Below are positions 1 to 5,969 of a stretch of 7,446 bases of DNA, one piece after another. The position numbers were made by a program, and so were the translations under genes. Position 1 is the stretch's first letter. Every line of letters begins with the position of its first letter. Source of the stretch: Elusimicrobiaceae bacterium (GTDB lineage: Bacteria > Elusimicrobiota > Elusimicrobia > Elusimicrobiales > Elusimicrobiaceae). The notes beneath the pieces are model-generated. The model made no database searches and was not told the DNA's origin. It worked only from the letters and a program-made list of their open reading frames with translations. The stretch spans positions 1 to 7,446 of the forward strand of contig JAGCKY010000148.1 in NCBI GenBank assembly GCA_017647245.1, given 5' to 3'.

Positions 1-613
1 CATCGGTGACCGATAAACCCAACTGGCTCATCACATCGGGCTTTAACCAAATGCGGATAGAATAATCATTGGCAGACATGACCTGCGCATCACCCACACC
101 TTCAATACGTTTCAGATCGTCCACCACGTTGACCAACGCATAGTTACCGATATACGTAGTGTCATATACTTTGCTGGGCGAATACATGGCAATGAGTTGC
201 AAAATAGCGGAGGACTTTTTTTCCACGGTTACGCCGTAGCGACGCACGTCTTCAGGCAAAGAAGTGGTGGCGGCCTGCACCCGGTTATTAACGTTAATCA
301 TGGCTTGGTCTGGGTCCGTGCCGACTTTGAAATAGACGAGCAAATTCATATCCCCGTTGGCTGCGGAAGTAGAGTTCATGTATAACATATCTTCCACCCC
401 GTTGACCTGTTGCTCAATCGGCGCGGCAACGGTATCGGCAATTGTTTCCGGGTTTGCACCGGGATATTGGGCAGATACTTGCACGGAAGGCGGAGTTAAA
501 TCCGGGTATTGCTCAATGGGTAGCGACGTAATAGACACAATACCCGCCAGCAAAATCAGCAGTGAAATAACGGTAGAGAAAATCGGACGGTTAATAAAAA
601 ATTTAGAAAACAT
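1..613 (-). CDS. RND-family efflux transporter permease (AcrB/MexB-like), N-terminal 204 residues, runs off the left edge
   Basis: Inner-membrane pump subunit of a tripartite efflux system, expected to use the proton gradient to export hydrophobic or amphipathic compounds. Reading minus from ATG at 613, the frame stays open to the window edge. It starts MFSKFFINRPIFSTV, the usual HAE1 opening (AcrB has a comparable FFIDRPIF), followed by a first membrane helix at about residues 12-30. Then come the hallmark LPIEQYPDLTPPSVQVSAQY (31-50), PGANPETIADTVAAPIEQQV (51-70), NGVEDMLYM (71-79), VEKKSSAIL (130-138) and a GVGDAQV segment (172-178), all in the order of the first porter subdomains. A GAGGCGG ribosome site sits just before the ATG and overlaps the stop of the adaptor gene 8 bases upstream, so the two are surely one operon. 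Substrate cannot be read from this fragment. Roughly 800 further residues should lie to the left. Confidence 0.95.
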   Translation of the reverse strand, partial: MFSKFFINRPIFSTVISLLILLAGIVSITSLPIEQYPDLTPPSVQVSAQYPGANPETIADTVAAPIEQQVNGVEDMLYMNSTSAANGDMNLLVYFKVGTDPDQAMINVNNRVQAATTSLPEDVRRYGVTVEKKSSAILQLIAMYSPSKVYDTTYIGNYALVNVVDDLKRIEGVGDAQVMSANDYSIRIWLKPDVMSQLGLSVTD

Positions 614-621
614 ATCCGCCT

Positions 622-1911
622 CTATTTAGTAGTTTTATCGTCAACGATTTGTGTATCCGGCAAGACTTGTTCATCGCCCTGCTCATCGCGCTGGATTGCT
701 TCTTCAAAGCTTTCCACATTGACCGCCGTTGCCGTGCTGGGTACTACGGGCTCTGCGCTGACGGGCAAAGAGAAATCTTTCAATTGGGGAGTCACTTTCA
801 TATCCGGACGGATCTTAATAAGCCCTTCGGAAATAATCGTTTCGCCGCCTTTTAAACCTTCGCTGACAATGTACATATTGTCTTGCAATTGTACTTTAAC
901 GGGTTGAGATTTAACCGTATTATCCGCACCGATAATGTATACCAAATTACCCGTCGGCGTACTGAGCACCGCAGAGGCCGGAACGAGTACCGCATCTTTA
1001 TACGTGGCCCCAATCAAACGCACCCGTACAAATTGCCCCGGCATCAGCATACGTTGCGTACCCGGATTGGGAAATTCCGCGCGCATCGCCAGCGAAGATG
1101 TTTTGGTATCTTCACTGCTGTCAAAGAAAATGATAGAGCCCTTTTCCGGATAGACGCGTCCGTCAGACATCAGTGCTTCCACATAAATGTTTTTCCCTTC
1201 TTTGGCATCTACGGAAATAGTACCGTCGGTATATCCTTTGGCTAATTGGTAAAATTGCGAGCTGGGCATAGAGAAGTTGACCCACAGCGGTTGGATTTGT
1301 ACCATGGTGGTCAGCAGACCGCCTTCTCCCGCCGGGGAAACCAGGCTACCTACAGATTGTGCTTCTTTACCCGTAATGCCCGAAATCGGCGCGAGCACTT
1401 TGGTATATTCCAAATTAATTTTGGCATCGCTTACCCCCGCCTGCGCTACTTTAACAGCCGCCTGGGCCGCTTCGTAAGCAGAGAGTGAATCATCATAATC
1501 TTTTTGGCTCACGGCATTATCTTCGCGCAATCTTTTCATACGTTCATAATCGCGCCGCGTGCGGTTTACATCCGTTCTGGCTTGGGCCAAAGCGCCTTCA
1601 GCACGCTGCAATGCTACTTCATATTCGGCCGGGTCAATTTGAAAAAGTTGGGTGCCTTGTTCCACGTACGCGCCCTCATCAAATAAACGGGCTTTCAAAA
1701 TACCTCCCACTTGCGCGCGTACTTGCACTTGCAAAGAGCCGACCACTTGCGCCGGATATTCAATGTTCCACGGCAAATCGGTTTTTAATACTTTAATCGC
1801 GGATACCGGCAGAGCGGCTGCTTGCCCAGCGCCGTCTTTTTTATGGCACGCGCACAAAGTTGCCATGCTCATTACCAAAATTGCACTCAATACAACTTGT
1901 AATTTTTTCAT
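622..1911 (-). CDS. RND efflux periplasmic adaptor lipoprotein (AcrA/MexA-like membrane fusion protein)
   Basis: Periplasmic adaptor that links the RND pump to an outer-membrane channel. The 429-residue protein begins with a lipoprotein signal: MKK, a hydrophobic stretch at 5-19, and lipobox LCAC with Cys22 as the lipidated residue. Domains follow the family order: first lipoyl half at about 53-95 (RAQVGGILKARLFDEGAYV), alpha-helical hairpin at about 98-170, second lipoyl half (VLAPISGITG, 172-181), beta barrel at about 206-300 ending in LMPGQFVRVRL, and a membrane-proximal part ending near 375. The last 50 residues are an acidic tail. I start it at 1911 because ATG there has GAGGT five bases upstream and a clear signal peptide; the frame is open 56 codons further up to 2079, but that extension has no ribosome site and would bury the signal sequence. 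No TolC-type channel or regulator gene is in the window. Confidence 0.95.
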   Translation of the reverse strand: MKKLQVVLSAILVMSMATLCACHKKDGAGQAAALPVSAIKVLKTDLPWNIEYPAQVVGSLQVQVRAQVGGILKARLFDEGAYVEQGTQLFQIDPAEYEVALQRAEGALAQARTDVNRTRRDYERMKRLREDNAVSQKDYDDSLSAYEAAQAAVKVAQAGVSDAKINLEYTKVLAPISGITGKEAQSVGSLVSPAGEGGLLTTMVQIQPLWVNFSMPSSQFYQLAKGYTDGTISVDAKEGKNIYVEALMSDGRVYPEKGSIIFFDSSEDTKTSSLAMRAEFPNPGTQRMLMPGQFVRVRLIGATYKDAVLVPASAVLSTPTGNLVYIIGADNTVKSQPVKVQLQDNMYIVSEGLKGGETIISEGLIKIRPDMKVTPQLKDFSLPVSAEPVVPSTATAVNVESFEEAIQRDEQGDEQVLPDTQIVDDKTTK

Positions 1912-1941
1912 TTTGACCTCGCTCATCAGACAACCAAAATC

Positions 1942-1963
1942 TACAGGCAGAAACCTGCCTATA
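1942..1963. promoter_or_regulatory. Interrupted palindrome, possible operator of the efflux operon
   Basis: TACAGGCAG at 1942-1950 and CTGCCTATA at 1955-1963 are inverted copies (8 of 9 positions match) around the spacer AAAC. The site overlaps the proposed -10 box and start point of the adaptor-permease operon. A further copy of the half site in inverted orientation, TTTCTGCCT, lies at 1999-2007. Efflux operons of this type are often repressed by TetR or MarR proteins binding such palindromes, but no regulator gene is visible here. It could also be a 5' leader hairpin. Confidence 0.4.
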
Positions 1964-1987
1964 TACATTAAATTAAATATTGGGCAA
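1960..1987 (-). promoter_or_regulatory. Candidate promoter of the efflux operon
   Basis: On the minus strand TTGCCC (1987-1982) is followed after 16 bases of AT-rich sequence by TATATA (1965-1960). Both boxes match the sigma-70 consensus at 4 of 6 positions. Transcription would start near 1953, about 40 bases before the adaptor ATG, within the palindrome. This is the best promoter candidate I see in the leader, but the match is only moderate. Confidence 0.4.
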
Positions 1988-2031
1988 GAAGTACAAGTTT
2001 TCTGCCTCAAAAAAGGGTTAGAAAAACCCCC

Positions 2032-2055
2032 AAAAACGCCTCTCTTTGCGTTTTT
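2032..2055. terminator. AT-rich hairpin between divergent genes, terminator-like
   Basis: AAAAACGC (2032-2039) pairs with GCGTTTTT (2048-2055) around an 8-base loop, and a sixth T follows at 2056. Both strands end in a short T tract. It sits upstream of the pilin promoter, where it might insulate the two divergent units. Only three G-C pairs support the stem, so it may be chance. Confidence 0.25.
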
Positions 2056-2067
2056 TATGAAAAATGC

Positions 2068-2105
2068 TTGACAAATCAAAAAAAAAAAACAAAATAGAGT
2101 ATAAG
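2068..2105 (+). promoter_or_regulatory. Candidate promoter of the pilin-like gene, with a 12-A tract in the spacer
   Basis: A perfect TTGACA lies at 2068-2073. Possible -10 boxes are CAAAAT at 2090-2095 (16-base spacer, 4 of 6) or TATAAG at 2100-2105 (26-base spacer, too long for normal use). The spacer contains an uninterrupted run of 12 A at 2078-2089. A good AAAGGAG ribosome site follows at 2118-2124, seven bases before the ATG at 2132. Confidence 0.5.
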
Positions 2106-2131
2106 CTAAATTTAAGCAAAGGAGTATTGTT

Positions 2132-2818
2132 ATGAAAAAAGAAAATAATAAAAACGGTCGTCATTCCCAAGAGTCTTTATTGGGAATCTCCCTTTTATAT
2201 GTTGTTAGTCAAATAGGAAAAGTACCTTATTTTAGAACAGACAGGAAAGCGGAAGATCCCCGATACCAACCCTCGGGGATGACGACTCTATTTAATAACG
2301 GCTTTACACTGATTGAATTATTAGTCGTTGTTTTGATTATCGGCATACTGGCCGCGATTGCCCTGCCACAATACGAAAAAGCGGTGAATAGAGCACGGTT
2401 TGCTAATTTGAAAACATTAGTTGCTTCTTTTGTTGAAGCAGCAAATGTATACAAAATGGCCAATGGCACTTGGCCCGACAATTTTGATGATATGGGGTTG
2501 AGTCTTCCTGAAGATTTTCAAATTTCCACTGCCACTTTGAGCAATATGAACTATACCTGTGGACAAAATAACAAAATATATTGTTGCATTATCCCCGGCA
2601 AAAGCACTATTAGTTCTGTAATGATATGCGGGCAGAATGATGAATCTTTTGCTTATCATTATTTCCTTGACAAAGGGCAAGATTATTGTATTGCAAAAGA
2701 AAATAATCAACCCGCTGCTAAAATGTGTCACTCTCTCACCCGCAGGACAGGCCAGACCTTGTGGGGACTTTATACTCCCGGCGGTTACAAAACGGGTTAT
2801 CAGTTTTTTCCTTTCTGA
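2132..2818 (+). CDS. Type IV pilin-like protein with an abnormally long leader
   Basis: The 228-residue product has a textbook class III signal: G57 followed by FTLIELLVVVLIIGILAA, with Phe58 as the expected N-methylated first residue and Glu62 as the conserved Glu5 of the mature chain. The hydrophobic helix continues to about residue 78 (IALPQY), then KAVNRARFANLKTLVASF leads into a globular C-terminal part with six cysteines (143, 151, 152, 166, 186, 199). Mature length would be 171 residues, normal for pilins or minor pseudopilins. The start at 2132 has a strong AAAGGAG site. The odd part is the 57-residue leader, where 10 or fewer is common: residues 9-56 are encoded by a palindromic repeat (see separate entry). 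A second in-frame ATG at 2279 would give a normal 8-residue leader (MTTLFNNG) but lacks a properly spaced ribosome site and lies in a hairpin arm. Major pilin, minor pilin or secretion pseudopilin cannot be told apart here. Confidence 0.85.
   Translation: MKKENNKNGRHSQESLLGISLLYVVSQIGKVPYFRTDRKAEDPRYQPSGMTTLFNNGFTLIELLVVVLIIGILAAIALPQYEKAVNRARFANLKTLVASFVEAANVYKMANGTWPDNFDDMGLSLPEDFQISTATLSNMNYTCGQNNKIYCCIIPGKSTISSVMICGQNDESFAYHYFLDKGQDYCIAKENNQPAAKMCHSLTRRTGQTLWGLYTPGGYKTGYQFFPF
2158..2285. repeat. Palindromic repeat-like element inserted in frame in the pilin leader
   Basis: The ends are inverted copies: TCGTCATTCCC (2158-2168) and GGGGATGACGA (2275-2285), 10 of 11 matching. Each end is also a perfect hairpin with an 8-bp stem and 9-base loop: ATTCCCAA (2163-2170) with TTGGGAAT (2180-2187), and ATCCCCGA (2256-2263) with TCGGGGAT (2273-2280). 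AACGG occurs on both flanks (2153-2157 and 2297-2301), exactly 144 bases or 48 codons apart. Removing one interval gives MKKENNKNG followed by FTLIELL, an ordinary short leader. This is the structure of a small non-autonomous mobile or REP/MITE-like sequence; the family is not identified. Confidence 0.65.
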
Positions 2819-3015
2819 AACATTCCTTATTAACGAATGATTTATTATACTGTCCCACGTAGTGACAGAAACGGGCGTCAGCTGTTCCGATTTTTCACGC
2901 CGTCCAACAGAGCGCGACTTTTGCGAAAGATTATATGATTTTTCAAAACCGCTTTTAGTTAGCTGATTACGTCGCCGTTCCACGCACGCGAAGCGATTGT
3001 ACATCAGTAGCCATG

Positions 3016-3119
3016 ATTTTTCAGATTTGAGATAGATTTGCGCTGCAAGTTGCCCGAGGCAAGTACTGCCAGGTACGGCGAGTGGCAAGTCAGCGCAAAG
3101 ATGCTCAAATGTGAAAAAT
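3016..3119. repeat. Nested-stem, cloverleaf-like intergenic element
   Basis: Three successive arms pair in register across the element: ATTTTTCA (3016-3023) with TGAAAAAT (3112-3119), TTTGAG (3026-3031) with CTCAAA (3104-3109), and TTTGCGCTG (3037-3045) with CAGCGCAAA (3091-3099). That is 23 perfect pairs with small internal loops (2/2 and 5/4 bases). The 45-base apex holds further hairpins: TTGCC-CGA-GGCAA (3050-3062) and GTAC-TGCCAG-GTAC (3063-3076). It may be an intergenic repeat, a structured RNA or a recombination site; strand is undetermined. Confidence 0.6.
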
Positions 3120-3138
3120 TGTTTGCCCATTAAGCAAC

Positions 3139-3167
3139 GAAACGCAAGACTTTACGTCTTGCGTTTC
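3139..3167. terminator. Probable bidirectional terminator between convergent genes
   Basis: GAAACGCAAGAC (3139-3150) and GTCTTGCGTTTC (3156-3167) form a perfect 12-bp stem with a 5-base loop. It lies 38 bases beyond the stop of the peptide-binding protein (minus) and about 320 bases beyond the pilin stop (plus), so it can serve both. T tracts after the stem are poor on both strands, which lowers certainty of intrinsic termination. Confidence 0.65.
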
Positions 3168-3204
3168 ATGCGCAAATCCTTGCAACCGAAGAAGCCGTTT
3201 TCTC

Positions 3205-4935
3205 TTATTTATACATCGGGTAGAAGTTTAGGCCCATATATACCGGGTTGTCCTCAAACCCCTTCACCCGCTCATTCATCGCCCACATTCCCGTCGGATG
3301 TACCGTGTAAATCTGCATCGCATCTTCGTAAGCCAAATTCTGCAATTGCTGATACAGTTTGATACGTTTGGCGGGATTTGTTTCGCTCACCGCCGCGCTG
3401 ATCAGTTGCGCCGCGCGCGGGCTGTTGTACCCTTGCGCTTGCGCATAGCGGCCGTCGGGGTGCATAAACGCAAAGAAGAAATTGTGCGCATCGGCATAAT
3501 CGGCCACCCAACCGCGTACCCAAACGGGCATTTGCCGCGCCGCGGTTTTTTCCAAAAAGGACGCCCACATTACACCACGCACATCAATTTTAAATTTCGG
3601 GTTCAAACTTTCTATATTGCGTTTGAGCATTTCGGCCGCCATTTGGCGTGCCACACTGCCGGTATTATAGGTAATGGTGAGCGCAAAGCCCGTATCCCAC
3701 AATTTACCGCCGTAAGCTTTTTGGAAATGCTCTTTGGCTTTTTTCAAATCAAATTCATAATGCGCCGCGCCCGCCGCTTGCGGCACGAGTTGCGCCGGGG
3801 CCGGACCATAAGCGCGTTCCGCGCGGCCTTCCATGGCTTGTCTTAAAAACGAGTCATAATTAAACGCATAGGCAAAGCCCTTGCGCACATCGGCATCGGC
3901 AAAAAAGTCCGACGGAATCCCTTTGCCGTCCAACTGGCCTGAACCCACATCGGGGTTGCCCGCCGTATTGATATTGCGTGTGAAAAAGACAACCGGATCC
4001 GTGCGCAAACGCGGCAAATTATCATACACCACCACACCGGATTTATCTTTCATTTGCGCGGCAAATTGCACCGGCACTTCGGCAATGTCTGCCTCGCCGC
4101 CTTCCAACAATAGGCGCATGGTACTCGGCTCGCTGATGGTCATCATGTGAATGTTTTTAATTTTCGGCGCACCTTCAAAATAATTTTCGTTGGCTTCCAA
4201 TAACAATTTCCGCCCGGAAATATCCCACCGTACCAATTTGAACGGTCCGCTACCGTTCATGTGGTCAAACAAATAAGAATCCTGTTTTTCAAAATTATTA
4301 AAATCTTTCCACAGCTTTTCCGTACCGTCCCAACCGCCGTGCGAGGCCACCCACTCTTTGGGCGTGATGTATCCCCACCGCGCCACAATCCCCAAGAATG
4401 GCGCAAACGGTTTTTTGAGCGTGATGATGACATTTTGTCCGTCTACACGCACGGCTTTTTCAGCCTCTTTGAAATCTATATTAATATGCCCTTTTTCATC
4501 GCGCGTGGAAGTAACGCCCAGTATCGGCTCTAACAAAAGCGACGACGGACCCCCCGCCACATCGCTAAGCATAAAGCGTAATAAAGAATAGCGCACATCT
4601 TCCGGGGTCAGTTCTGTTCCGTCGTGAAATTGAATCCCTTTGCGAATCGGAAACGTATAAGTCAGGCCGTCTTGTGAAATCAGTCCGTTTTCCACGCTGG
4701 GCACTTGCTCGGATACAGACGGCAAAAATTCCGTCATGGAACTGCCCTTGAATTTGAGTAGCGTATCGTACACATTGATCATCATGCCTTGTGTTACCCC
4801 GTCGTAAGAAAACACTGGGTCTAAGGATTGCATTTCCCCCATGTGCGCTACGACCAAGGTTTCCCCCGTCTGCTCTTTTTGGCAAGCGGTGGTCAGTAAA
4901 ATAAAACTCATTAAGGCAAGTATTGTTTTTTTCAT
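3205..4935 (-). CDS. Peptide ABC transporter substrate-binding lipoprotein (SBP family 5, OppA/DppA-like)
   Basis: Extracytoplasmic binding protein expected to capture oligopeptides and hand them to an ABC importer. The 576 residues begin MKKTILALMSFILLTTAC, a lipoprotein signal with Cys18 as the likely lipidated residue, although Thr instead of Leu stands at -3. Family 5 features follow: LVVAHMGEMQSLDPVFSYD (27-45), NVYDTLLKF (54-62), the signature region YTFPIRKGIQFHDGTELTPE (93-112), GSGPFKL at about 230, and a C-terminal lobe with WVADYADAHNFFFAF. Length is normal. The ATG at 4935 has GAGGA six bases upstream and overlaps the TGA of the preceding peptidase gene (ATGA), indicating translational coupling. 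No permease or ATPase genes are in the window, so it is either an orphan receptor or serves a transporter encoded elsewhere. The exact ligand is not readable; dipeptides, oligopeptides or murein peptides are all possible. Confidence 0.93.
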   Translation of the reverse strand: MKKTILALMSFILLTTACQKEQTGETLVVAHMGEMQSLDPVFSYDGVTQGMMINVYDTLLKFKGSSMTEFLPSVSEQVPSVENGLISQDGLTYTFPIRKGIQFHDGTELTPEDVRYSLLRFMLSDVAGGPSSLLLEPILGVTSTRDEKGHINIDFKEAEKAVRVDGQNVIITLKKPFAPFLGIVARWGYITPKEWVASHGGWDGTEKLWKDFNNFEKQDSYLFDHMNGSGPFKLVRWDISGRKLLLEANENYFEGAPKIKNIHMMTISEPSTMRLLLEGGEADIAEVPVQFAAQMKDKSGVVVYDNLPRLRTDPVVFFTRNINTAGNPDVGSGQLDGKGIPSDFFADADVRKGFAYAFNYDSFLRQAMEGRAERAYGPAPAQLVPQAAGAAHYEFDLKKAKEHFQKAYGGKLWDTGFALTITYNTGSVARQMAAEMLKRNIESLNPKFKIDVRGVMWASFLEKTAARQMPVWVRGWVADYADAHNFFFAFMHPDGRYAQAQGYNSPRAAQLISAAVSETNPAKRIKLYQQLQNLAYEDAMQIYTVHPTGMWAMNERVKGFEDNPVYMGLNFYPMYK

Positions 4936-5882
4936 TTTTTCCTCACAATATACGCCGCACCGTGTTTGTTAATCAGCCACGCGCGGGCAAATTCTTTACT
5001 ATCATAAAATCGGATAACTTCTTCTTTCGTTTGCGCCGCCGGGTCGGCCACGCAAATTTTCTCGTCTTTCCAACCGCAAATGAGCACCAAATGCCCCGGC
5101 GTTTGCAGGGCGGCCGCGCCGGAAAGTTCGCCTTTTTCATACCCAATTGTTGCTAAAACCAAACTGTTTTTATTGACATAATTTGCCAACTGTCCAAGCG
5201 TTTCAAAGCGCGTTACGCACGCGAACAAACCGCGCGACGACGCGTACGCAGTGTTTAACGTCCAGTTGCCGTAAATGTCAGCTTGTTTATCATATACTGC
5301 GGCGGCAGTTTCCAACGGGTCCGACGGCGCGCCGAGTGCATTTAAGGCCATACAGAGCGAAGTCGGACTGCAAAGTCTTTTTTGCATTTGCGCAGAAACA
5401 GGCAGCTGCATTTGCGAGAGCGGCGCAACTTTAATTTGCCGCGCACCCGTGGGCAAAACATCTTTTTCCAAAGATTTTTTTTCTACCGCCTCCACGCAAA
5501 CCGTCACCGCAGACACGTCCATTTCACCTTGCAAAGTCAGCCGGAAACGATACGCTTGCGCGGGAATTTTGGCACACAATTCGTCCACGCGCAATACCGC
5601 TGTTTCTGTTCCCTGCGCGTCAAAACTGTGTTTTAAATGATTGGAATAAAAAGCGAGTTTGAAAAAATCGCTCCACGTGCCGCGCTGGCAAATTTGCACT
5701 TCGGTTAGTAGCCAGCCGTTGGTGGCGGTGGTATAATTAGCCGATAAAATAAGCGACGAAAAATCGGGCGTTTCAAACGCGGGCGACAAGACCGTGCGCG
5801 ACGGGCCGTCCCCCGTGATTTGATAACCGGGGCCGGGCTCGTGCAAGAAAGTAAACGGCGGTAAAACAGGTGTATTTTTCAT
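4932..5882 (-). CDS. C39-like cysteine peptidase family protein
   Basis: The 316-residue product has a C-terminal papain-like fold of the C39/C39-like group. Cys171 in CSPTSLCMALNALG is the probable nucleophile, His264 in GHLVLICGW the base, and Asp280 in VADPAA the third residue; Gln157 or Gln159 before the Cys could form the oxyanion hole. DIYGNWTLNTAYASSRGL (202-219) is typical of stand-alone C39-like proteins. Residues 40-130 form a beta-rich N-terminal region (SSLILSANYTTATNGWLLTE) also seen in that subgroup. There is no signal peptide, which is unexpected because relatives are often exported. I chose ATG at 5882; the frame is open 16 codons further, but those codons lie inside tRNA-Pro. 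The start has no Shine-Dalgarno sequence and lies 7 bases after the tRNA discriminator base, so the mRNA must share the tRNA transcript. The TGA overlaps the next ATG. Natural substrate is unknown; peptide processing is suggested only by the neighbouring peptide receptor. Confidence 0.85.
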   Translation of the reverse strand: MKNTPVLPPFTFLHEPGPGYQITGDGPSRTVLSPAFETPDFSSLILSANYTTATNGWLLTEVQICQRGTWSDFFKLAFYSNHLKHSFDAQGTETAVLRVDELCAKIPAQAYRFRLTLQGEMDVSAVTVCVEAVEKKSLEKDVLPTGARQIKVAPLSQMQLPVSAQMQKRLCSPTSLCMALNALGAPSDPLETAAAVYDKQADIYGNWTLNTAYASSRGLFACVTRFETLGQLANYVNKNSLVLATIGYEKGELSGAAALQTPGHLVLICGWKDEKICVADPAAQTKEEVIRFYDSKEFARAWLINKHGAAYIVRKK

Positions 5883-5889
5883 AGAAAAA

Positions 5890-5961
5890 TCGGGGCACCG
5901 GGACTTGAACCCGGAACCTTCCGCTCCCAAAGCGGACGCCCTACCATTGGGCCATGCCCCG
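5890..5961 (-). tRNA. tRNA-Pro (anticodon UGG)
   Basis: Full cloverleaf on the minus strand: acceptor CGGGGCA/TGCCCCG (7 bp), D stem GCCC/GGGC, anticodon stem TCCGC/GCGGA with loop TTTGGGA giving anticodon TGG, T stem CCGGG/CCCGG with loop TTCAAGT, discriminator A at 5890. CCA is not encoded. The C39-like peptidase ATG follows 7 bases beyond the 3' end on the same strand. Confidence 0.97.
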
Positions 5962-5969
5962 TCTGTATT

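Larger units (their letters stand above)
2819..3204. other. Gene-free region between the pilin gene and the peptide-binding lipoprotein
   Basis: I see no convincing gene in these 386 bases between convergent coding regions. They hold a small hairpin near 2850-2868 (CTGT/ACAG plus CAC/GTG), three copies of GATTTTTCA (2889, 2937, 3015), a large nested-stem element (3016-3119) and the terminator hairpin (3139-3167). The minus strand is open in one frame through most of it, but that frame carries on antisense into the pilin gene, shows no domain I recognise, and has no obvious ribosome site. Confidence 0.6.

Noticed and set aside
1912..2079. 56-codon upstream extension of the efflux adaptor
   Set aside because: It lacks a ribosome site, would bury the lipoprotein signal, and runs through the promoter and palindrome region.
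2279..2818. Alternative pilin start at the ATG in the right end of the repeat
   Set aside because: It gives a normal 8-residue leader, but the only purine-rich sequence (GGGG) abuts the ATG and the ATG lies in a hairpin arm, while 2132 has a strong ribosome site. Kept as an alternative inside the pilin entry.
2850..2868. Small hairpin just after the pilin stop as the pilin terminator
   Set aside because: The stem is interrupted by a CC bulge and has no T tract; the 3139-3167 hairpin is much stronger.
3016..3119. CRISPR or integron array reading of the repeated stems
   Set aside because: There are no regularly spaced direct repeats and no recombinase or cas genes in the window; only one folded element is present.
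2417..3130. 237-codon open frame on the minus strand covering the gene-free region and the 3' half of the pilin gene
   Set aside because: Its second half is antisense to the well-supported pilin gene, no domain or signal is recognised, no ribosome site is seen, and it would overlap the nested-stem element and its repeated EKS readings. It may mark a repeat, not a gene.
5883..5930. 16-codon upstream extension of the C39-like peptidase
   Set aside because: These codons are the 3' half of tRNA-Pro.
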